Of a stretch of DNA of 5,573 nt, positions 1 to 3,859 are shown in pieces. The translations under genes were made by a program, and so were the position numbers. The number at the start of each line of letters is the position of its first letter. The first letter of the stretch is position 1. The DNA comes from Kofleriaceae bacterium (GTDB taxonomy: Bacteria > Myxococcota_A > Polyangia > Haliangiales > Haliangiaceae), in the NCBI GenBank assembly GCA_016763395.1, contig JAESTW010000785.1, forward strand, positions 1 through 5,573, read 5' to 3'. The notes under the pieces are model-generated. The model searched no databases. It was not told where the DNA came from and worked only from the letters and a program-made list of their open reading frames with translations.

Positions 1-3
1 ATG

Positions 4-56
4 GGATACGGGGACGAAGTACCGATTCTCAGGATACGGGGACGAAGTACCGATTC
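4..56. repeat. Two-copy 28-bp tandem direct repeat at the window edge
   Basis: A 25-base core beginning GGATACGGGGACGAAG is present identically at 4-28 and 32-56, separated by TCA, giving a 28-bp period. The second copy is followed by CCCAG, close to the start of another spacer. The array touches the left edge, so more copies may lie outside. There is no unique spacer, so it is not a CRISPR. The GGATACGGGGACGAAGTACC pattern resembles the short GGGGAC-type repeats often seen around REP-associated tyrosine transposases. That is a recollection of style, not a match I could test. Confidence 0.75.
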
Positions 57-66
57 CCAGAATCTC

Positions 67-75
67 TGTGGATAA
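67..75 (-). promoter_or_regulatory. DnaA box (perfect consensus TTATCCACA)
   Basis: The plus strand reads TGTGGATAA, the exact complement of the DnaA-box consensus TTATCCACA. A single 9-mer can occur by chance, but its setting beside repeats and parS sites makes an origin-related role plausible. A one-mismatch version (TATGGATAA) lies at 1674-1682. No cluster of boxes with an adjacent AT-rich unwinding element is visible, so this alone does not define oriC. Confidence 0.45.
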
Positions 76-325
76 CTTTTGTCTTCTTCATCAGTGTCCG
101 GTGCAGCCTGAAACGGTATAGACGTTCAGGCACAGCACTAATCGTCTGGTGTATCAAACCGGCGATTCATAGGTGTCGCTCAGTAGTTTTTTTTTCGCGG
201 TCAGTAACGGAGCTTTTCCTTTTGTTGATGTAGTGATTGTGCTGGAGTGCTGACACTCGGCACCAGCGAACCGCCGTGATGCGGAAAGTACCTTCAAACT
301 GCAGTAGATGAATCGAAGCTGGGCG

Positions 326-341
326 TGTTCCACGTGGAACA
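326..341. promoter_or_regulatory. parS: parS site 1 (ParB-binding centromere element)
   Basis: TGTTCCACGTGGAACA is a perfect 16-bp palindrome matching the widely conserved chromosomal parS form TGTTNCACGTGNAACA. Symmetry extends to 18 bp (325-342). The identical 18-mer recurs at 1631-1648. ParB is known to load on such sites and spread along flanking DNA. No parA or parB gene is in the window. Confidence 0.92.
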
Positions 342-513
342 CCGGCCATTTACACCCGGCAATTGTGTTGATGTTATGGATGGCCTCGTTGCCCATACAG
401 AACGTGTCGAGGATGTATCACTTAGGAGCTGATTTGAATACAGCTCGATTGGGGTCCCAGATTTCCAGTTCGACCTCTGAACCCCAAGTACGCGTTGTCC
501 CTAGTTCTCACTT

Positions 514-1000
514 GGTCACCAAATTCACCCTTTCTGGGCTCACAGTTCCGCATGGCCACCAAATTTCCCGTGCCCCCAACCAATTGGCCTGAACGCTGGA
601 TTTGGTGTCGTCCCGGGTACCGCCTAATCATTAAACATGGCCATGTACCCCATCACTTGGTCGGAGCATCAGATTGGGATCGTTCCTAGTTGCGTCTGAC
701 CATCAAACATCGCCGTGTCCCCCACCATTTGGTCTGAGCATCAAATTGGGACCGTTCCTAGTTGCGCCTGATCATCAAACATCGCCGTGTCCCCCATCAT
801 TTGGTCTGAGCATCAGATTGGGATCGTTCCTAGTTGCGCCTGATCATCAAACAACGCCGTGTCATCCATCGTTTTGTTTGATCGCCAGTTTTGGGTTGCC
901 CGGGTTCCCGCCTCATCATCAGACATCGCCATGCTGCCCATTGTTTTGGCTGACTGGCAGATTAGTGTCATTCCGGTTGCCACCTGGTCATTAAGATCCG
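514..1000. repeat. Degenerate tandem array with 72-bp period
   Basis: Units begin near 514, 586, 659, 731, 803, 876 and 948, with steps of 72 or 73 bp. The three central units (659-730, 731-802, 803-875) are nearly identical and share GGTCTGAGCATCA, GTTCCTAGTTGCG and CATCAAACA blocks. Outer units keep only scattered blocks, such as ACCAAATT or CCGCCTCATCATCAGACATC. The last unit is interrupted by the 27-bp repeats, and related sequence resumes at 1081 (GGCAGATCAGTGTCATTC, compare 956). Identity falling off from the centre is typical of an array that grew and decayed by unequal recombination. The central units carry the small inverted repeat TCTGA-GCA-TCAGA. The function is unknown, and I do not recognise the family. 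Confidence 0.8.
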
Positions 1001-1080
1001 GCAGGTCTCCCTGTGTTTGCAAGGCCGGCAGGTCTCCCTGTGTTTGCAAGGCCGGCAGGTCTCCCTGTGTTTGCAAGGCC
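1000..1080. repeat. Three perfect tandem copies of a 27-bp repeat
   Basis: The 27-base unit starts GGCAGGTCTCCCTGTG and ends GCAAGGCC. It occurs without mismatch at 1000-1026, 1027-1053 and 1054-1080. A fourth copy starts at 1081 but diverges after GGCAG. Perfect identity beside decayed 72-bp units indicates recent expansion, so copy number may vary between strains. Each unit encodes nine codons in an open frame, but nothing suggests translation. Confidence 0.93.
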
Positions 1081-1118
1081 GGCAGATCAGTGTCATTCGG
1101 GCCTTCAGCTTGGTCATC

Positions 1119-1138
1119 AACTTTGCCGGGGCAAAGTT
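1119..1138. repeat. Perfect 9-bp inverted repeat (hairpin)
   Basis: AACTTTGCC and GGCAAAGTT flank a 2-base centre (GG), giving a 20-base near-palindrome. It is not followed by a T-run, so it does not look like an intrinsic terminator. It lies in sequence related to the 72-bp array. A second small inverted repeat with 6-bp arms (CCCACA-TT-TGTGGG) is at 1236-1249. Confidence 0.6.
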
Positions 1139-1460
1139 CCCGCTTGTTCTTCAGCTAGACGGGCAACCATTCTCCTCAGATTTGTCTGGTTGCATATCCC
1201 CGCTTGTTGTGTCCTACGCGTATCCGGAGCACTTCCCCACATTTGTGGGCTTGCTTCCCAATTTTCCAATTTTGCTATCGATAGACCTCAGGCACACTAT
1301 CAGTTTTTGCACGATTTCTAGGTCTGTATCCTCCAAGACCGGCGTTGACATTCTGAATCGAGAGGTTTTTTGGCGTTGCTAGAGGCCATAAGCCCTGCAA
1401 TGTCCGCTGGACAGTATGTCTCATACACGAGTTATCGGCCGGCGATCAGGATGCAGGCAC

Positions 1461-1539
1461 CTTGGCTCTCCATTCCCCGCTTGCGATGCTTTTTTCCGAT
1501 ACTTGGCTCTCCATCCCCCCACTTCCGATTATTGGTTCC
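1461..1539. repeat. Direct repeat with about 41-bp period
   Basis: CTTGGCTCTCCAT occurs at 1461 and again at 1502. In each case a C-run and a CTT..CGAT block follow. The copies are imperfect after the first 13 bases. The second ends just before parS site 2. Confidence 0.6.
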
Positions 1540-1541
1540 TA

Positions 1542-1557
1542 GGTTCCACGTGAAACG
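1542..1557. promoter_or_regulatory. parS: parS site 2 (slightly asymmetric)
   Basis: The sequence GGTTCCACGTGAAACG keeps the core GTTNCACGTGNAAC. One half reads GTTCC and the other GAAAC, so the palindrome is imperfect at one position, and the outer bases are G/G rather than T/A. It matches the ParB consensus well and lies 90 bp from site 3. Confidence 0.85.
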
Positions 1558-1631
1558 TCACCCATTCCAGTTCGCAGATACTGGTACTACGAAAGGGAAA
1601 CGGCAATTGGAGCCTGAGACTGAGTCTGTCG

Positions 1632-1647
1632 TGTTCCACGTGGAACA
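1632..1647. promoter_or_regulatory. parS: parS site 3
   Basis: TGTTCCACGTGGAACA is identical to site 1 and is likewise extended to an 18-bp palindrome by flanking G and C. It lies between sites 2 and 4, making a cluster of three sites within about 280 bp. Confidence 0.92.
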
Positions 1648-1774
1648 CAGCCCGAGCCCCCGATGGGTTGGCCTATGGATAACCAGCCTCGATGAGACTG
1701 CTACAAGAAAATCTTCGTGAACGAAGCCAGCAGTGCGCCACCGCCTTGGTCGTCAGCACAAACTCATCCACTCC

Positions 1775-1793
1775 GTTCGGTTGTATACCGAAC
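1775..1793. repeat. Stem-loop downstream of bioF
   Basis: GTTCGGT and ACCGAAC form a perfect 7-bp stem around a 5-base loop. It lies about 27-45 bases past the bioF stop on the minus strand, where a terminator would be expected. No U-run follows in the bioF direction, so it is at best an atypical terminator. Confidence 0.35.
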
Positions 1794-1803
1794 CGCAATT
1801 GTT

Positions 1804-1819
1804 GGTTCCACGTGGAACG
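1804..1819. promoter_or_regulatory. parS: parS site 4, abutting the bioF stop codon
   Basis: GGTTCCACGTGGAACG contains the perfect 14-bp palindrome GTTCCACGTGGAAC (1805-1818). The bioF stop codon begins at the next base on its 3' side. ParB spreading from here would run directly into bioF. Confidence 0.88.
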
Positions 1820-2974
1820 TCAACGCTGGCAGTGATCTCTTAAGCAGCAAATAAGCGTGTCTATGTCTTCTTCGGTGTGTAAAGACGAAAGAGATACGCG
1901 GAGTCGAGCTGTACCCTCTTTGACGGTAGGAGGCCGAATTGCCTGACAGAATACGCCCTCTGACAAGAGTAGCTCGGTTAGATTCATGGCGGTAGTCGAG
2001 TTGCCGACGACGATGGGAAAGATCGGAGAAAAACCAGAGTTCGTCTCCAGGAGTCCGAGTGGCTCTAGGCAAAGACGAAACTGGGAAATCCGTTTTTGAA
2101 GGGTTTCTCTCCGAGCCTGACCTTCTACCGAGCGAATAACGCGAAGAGCGGCAATACTCGCGCCCAATACAGCAGCTGGCAAACCGGTAGAAAATACGAA
2201 ACTCCTAGCTTTGTGCAAAAGAAACTCTGAAAGCAACTGTGATCCAGCAACGTATCCACCAAAGGAACCAAATGCCTTTCCAAGACCGCCGACCAAGGCG
2301 TCAGGAACTACGCCAAGTTCTGCGCACAGTCCGGCGCCTTGTGCGCCAAAGACGCCCAGACTATGTACATCATCCACGACTAGAAAAGCACCAAACTCAT
2401 CACAGACTGCACGCAATTGCTCTAATGGCGCACAATCACCATCCATGGAAAAGACACTTTCAGTAAGTACGAAGATTCGCCTTACCGGGCCCGCCCGCCC
2501 AAAGCACTCTCTCAAGGAATCAACATTGCAATGCTGGTAAACGCTAACGGCTGCTCGGCTGAGGCGGCACCCATCAATCATACTTGCATGATTGAGTTCA
2601 TCAGAAACAATCAGGTCACCATCGCCGGCGATGCATGCAATCAACCCAATATTTGCCTGATATCCCGAGTTGAAAATACGAACGGCCTCGACACCATGAA
2701 AATCAGCAAGCTCGGACTCCAATTCCTGATGCAGTGCCAGATTTCCAGTGACCAATCGTGACGCACTTGAGCCGGTACCACAAACAAGAGCCTCTTTTGA
2801 CGCTGCAACAATATCTGGATGGTTCGCGAGCCCCAGGTAGTTGTTCGATGAAAAGTTAAGAACAGTATTGCCATCGATCTCAATAAGGCGACCTGGCCGA
2901 TCATCGTGACGGCGCAATGAGCGAGTAAGCCCGAGCCCCGCGAGCTGTTCAAGATCTGCTTTCAAAAAATCCAT
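1820..2974 (-). CDS. bioF: 8-amino-7-oxononanoate synthase (biotin synthesis, PLP-dependent)
   Basis: BioF is a cytoplasmic enzyme that condenses pimeloyl-ACP (or -CoA) with alanine to 8-amino-7-oxononanoate, releasing CO2, in the first step of biotin ring assembly. The 384-residue product has the usual family length. Visible alpha-oxoamine synthase features are NNYLGLA near residue 45, the GTGSSASRLVTG substrate loop near 66, SDELNHAS with the ring-stacking His129, DDVHSLGV with Asp202 and His204, and GGLGKAFGSFGGYVAG with PLP Lys233. The C-terminal AIRPPTVKEGTARLRVSLS favours BioF over 2-amino-3-ketobutyrate CoA ligase or 5-aminolevulinate synthase. I chose ATG at 2974. An in-frame TTG at 2983 would add three residues, but the duplicated copy upstream keeps the ATG and loses that frame. 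No clear Shine-Dalgarno is visible. No other biotin genes are present. The gene follows rsmG on the same strand and ends against parS site 4. Confidence 0.93.
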   Translation of the reverse strand: MDFLKADLEQLAGLGLTRSLRRHDDRPGRLIEIDGNTVLNFSSNNYLGLANHPDIVAASKEALVCGTGSSASRLVTGNLALHQELESELADFHGVEAVRIFNSGYQANIGLIACIAGDGDLIVSDELNHASMIDGCRLSRAAVSVYQHCNVDSLRECFGRAGPVRRIFVLTESVFSMDGDCAPLEQLRAVCDEFGAFLVVDDVHSLGVFGAQGAGLCAELGVVPDALVGGLGKAFGSFGGYVAGSQLLSEFLLHKARSFVFSTGLPAAVLGASIAALRVIRSVEGQARRETLQKRISQFRLCLEPLGLLETNSGFSPIFPIVVGNSTTAMNLTELLLSEGVFCQAIRPPTVKEGTARLRVSLSSLHTEEDIDTLICCLRDHCQR

Positions 2975-3114
2975 AGCTGTCAAAACTCGCTAGGTACACG
3001 CTACGTCATCCGCAGAGACGTGCCCCAAACGCAAAGAACTGGTTTCCCACCGCAAGCGCCCCAGTTGTTCAAGATCCGCTTTCAAAAATTCCATAGCCGT
3101 CCAAAAGCTGCTAG
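2943..3114. repeat. Direct repeat of the bioF translation-start region, 120 bp apart
   Basis: About 50 bp spanning the bioF start (2943-2992) recur at 3063-3114. Between the paired positions 2943-2980 and 3063-3100 there is no gap and only four mismatches. Shared blocks include GTTCAAGAT, GCTTTCAAAAA and CCATAG. The similarity covers the first 11 codons plus about 20 bases upstream of the ATG, and includes single-base indels only upstream of the start. Confidence 0.85.
2990..3094 (-). pseudogene. Truncated bioF 5' fragment (34-codon ORF)
   Basis: From ATG at 3094 the minus strand reads MEFLKADLEQL, matching bioF residues 1-11 (MDFLKADLEQL) except Asp2 to Glu. It then continues for 23 unrelated residues (GRLRWETSSLR...) to a TAG at 2990-2992. 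Nothing after residue 11 resembles BioF, so the fragment cannot be an enzyme. It is probably a relic of a duplication of the bioF start. Translation as a short leader peptide ahead of bioF is possible in principle, but nothing shows it. It begins 25 bases after the rsmG stop and ends 15 bases before the bioF ATG. Confidence 0.6.
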
Positions 3115-3119
3115 CCCAA

Positions 3120-3698
3120 TCATACTGGCGCAGTCCAGGAGACAATTGAACGTTCTCTATCCTGCAGTCGGTATCGACGACGGGTGCTTCCCTCCGGCAT
3201 GGCCAGTTCGTTTGTTGCCTCTAGGCTAAAGATTGTGCCGCCAGGAACGATCAACTCTTTTGCGCGTTCAAACCAAATGTCCATCGACCAAACCGCCCGT
3301 GCAATTGCGAAGTCAAATCGCTCAAAGTCATCGCGCTGGATGAGCTCTGTGTCGCGTACAGCCAATGTCCGAACGTTACTTAGCTTTAACTCTCGCCTCG
3401 CAGTCGATAGGAAAGCATGCTTCTTCTTTGTCGGTTCGATGAGTGTAAAATGAATGTTCGGACAAACAATGGCAAGTACAATACCGGGTAGTCCACCACC
3501 CGAGCCGACATCAATCATCGTCCCGGTCTTTTCTCCCAATTCGTCTGCCAATTCAAGGCTATCCAAAACATGTCGCTCAACGAATTCGGACTCATTTCGA
3601 GTTGCCGTCATCTGAATTTTTGAGTTCCACCGAAGCAGTAGGTGAGTGTACTTCTCTAAAGCTTCGCCATAGTGGTTGTATGATCCAAAATTGTTCAT
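3120..3698 (-). CDS. rsmG: 16S rRNA (guanine-N7) methyltransferase RsmG (GidB)
   Basis: RsmG uses S-adenosylmethionine to methylate N7 of G527 (E. coli numbering) in 16S rRNA. Its loss is known to give low-level streptomycin resistance in several bacteria. The 192-residue product is slightly shorter than the usual 205-240. Visible features are an N-terminal YTHLLLRWNSKIQMTA segment, ERHVLDSL (41-48), the SAM-binding glycine loop DVGSGGGLPG (63-72), the strand TLIEPTKKKHAFL (85-97), KLSNVRTLAVR (105-115), FDFAIARAV (128-136) and VPGG (151-154). ATG at 3698 is the only start before an in-frame stop 12 bases upstream. It has no obvious Shine-Dalgarno. In many genomes rsmG sits beside parA-parB near the origin, which agrees with the nearby parS sites. 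Here the next gene on this strand is bioF, after a bioF fragment. Confidence 0.95.
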   Translation of the reverse strand: MNNFGSYNHYGEALEKYTHLLLRWNSKIQMTATRNESEFVERHVLDSLELADELGEKTGTMIDVGSGGGLPGIVLAIVCPNIHFTLIEPTKKKHAFLSTARRELKLSNVRTLAVRDTELIQRDDFERFDFAIARAVWSMDIWFERAKELIVPGGTIFSLEATNELAMPEGSTRRRYRLQDRERSIVSWTAPV

Positions 3699-3859
3699 TA
3701 TATCAAATACTTAGGTGTATGTCGGCGCGAAATACTCGGCGCTGAGTGGGCTCAAAAACACGAGTGAAATCGATAAGCCAACGCTCTAAGCGATCATTAC
3801 CATGCGACATGATAAAACCATATTAAGAAGTATGATGAACTCTTTGGAACACCAAAACT
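3699..3859. promoter_or_regulatory. Divergent intergenic region between rsmG and the response regulator
   Basis: These 161 bp separate two divergently transcribed genes and must hold both promoters unless the genes are read from further away. On the plus strand TATGAT (3831-3836) is a 5/6 match to a sigma-70 -10 box, 23 bases before the GTG, but no convincing -35 lies 16-18 bases upstream. On the minus strand TATAAT overlaps the rsmG ATG and is too close to act as its -10. The imperfect palindrome CTCGGCGCTGAG (3754-3765) could be an operator or chance. No small gene is visible. Confidence 0.35.

Larger units (their letters stand above)
1..1819. other. Gene-free, repeat-rich parS region (candidate centromere / origin-proximal DNA)
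   Basis: I find no supportable gene in this 1.8 kb. Open frames of 60-120 codons exist on both strands, but they overlap one another, lack recognisable domains, and are rich in Cys, Pro, His and Ser. Several owe their length to tandem repeats whose period (72 or 27 bp) is a multiple of three. What the region does hold is structured non-coding sequence: four parS palindromes, a DnaA box, a degenerate 72-bp array, a perfect 27-bp triplicate, a 41-bp direct repeat and several short inverted repeats. parS clusters near rsmG normally mark the origin-proximal centromere, so a chromosome-segregation role is inferred. oriC itself is not demonstrated. Confidence 0.7.

Noticed and set aside
187..195. 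T9 run as an intrinsic terminator
   Set aside because: No GC-rich stem directly precedes it on the plus strand, and there is no upstream gene for it to end.
308..592. Plus-strand open frame of 94 codons spanning parS site 1
   Set aside because: It crosses a parS palindrome and runs into the 72-bp array, with no ribosome binding site, no domain and a competing minus-strand frame.
674..994. Plus-strand open frame of 106 codons with a 24-residue repeat (HQTSPCP type)
   Set aside because: The period is exactly 72 bp, so any frame free of stops in one unit stays open. The outer units lose frame through 73-bp steps, other frames on both strands are also open, and the product is Cys/Pro/His-rich with no recognisable domain.
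1000..1080. CRISPR array
   Set aside because: The copies are directly adjacent with no unique spacers and no cas genes. The same holds for the 28-bp repeats at 4-56.
1017..1382. Plus-strand open frame of 121 codons starting in the 27-bp repeats
   Set aside because: Its length is inflated by the 27-bp repeat, an overlapping frame (1013-1321) is equally open, there is no ribosome binding site, and the composition is not protein-like.
1674..1682. Second DnaA box (TATGGATAA)
   Set aside because: It has one mismatch to the consensus at an informative position and no neighbouring boxes, so it is weak as independent evidence.
1370..1720. Plus-strand open frame of 116 codons across parS sites 2 and 3
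   Set aside because: It reads through two parS palindromes and a 41-bp repeat and shows no known motifs. Conserved DNA sites explain the sequence better than coding does.
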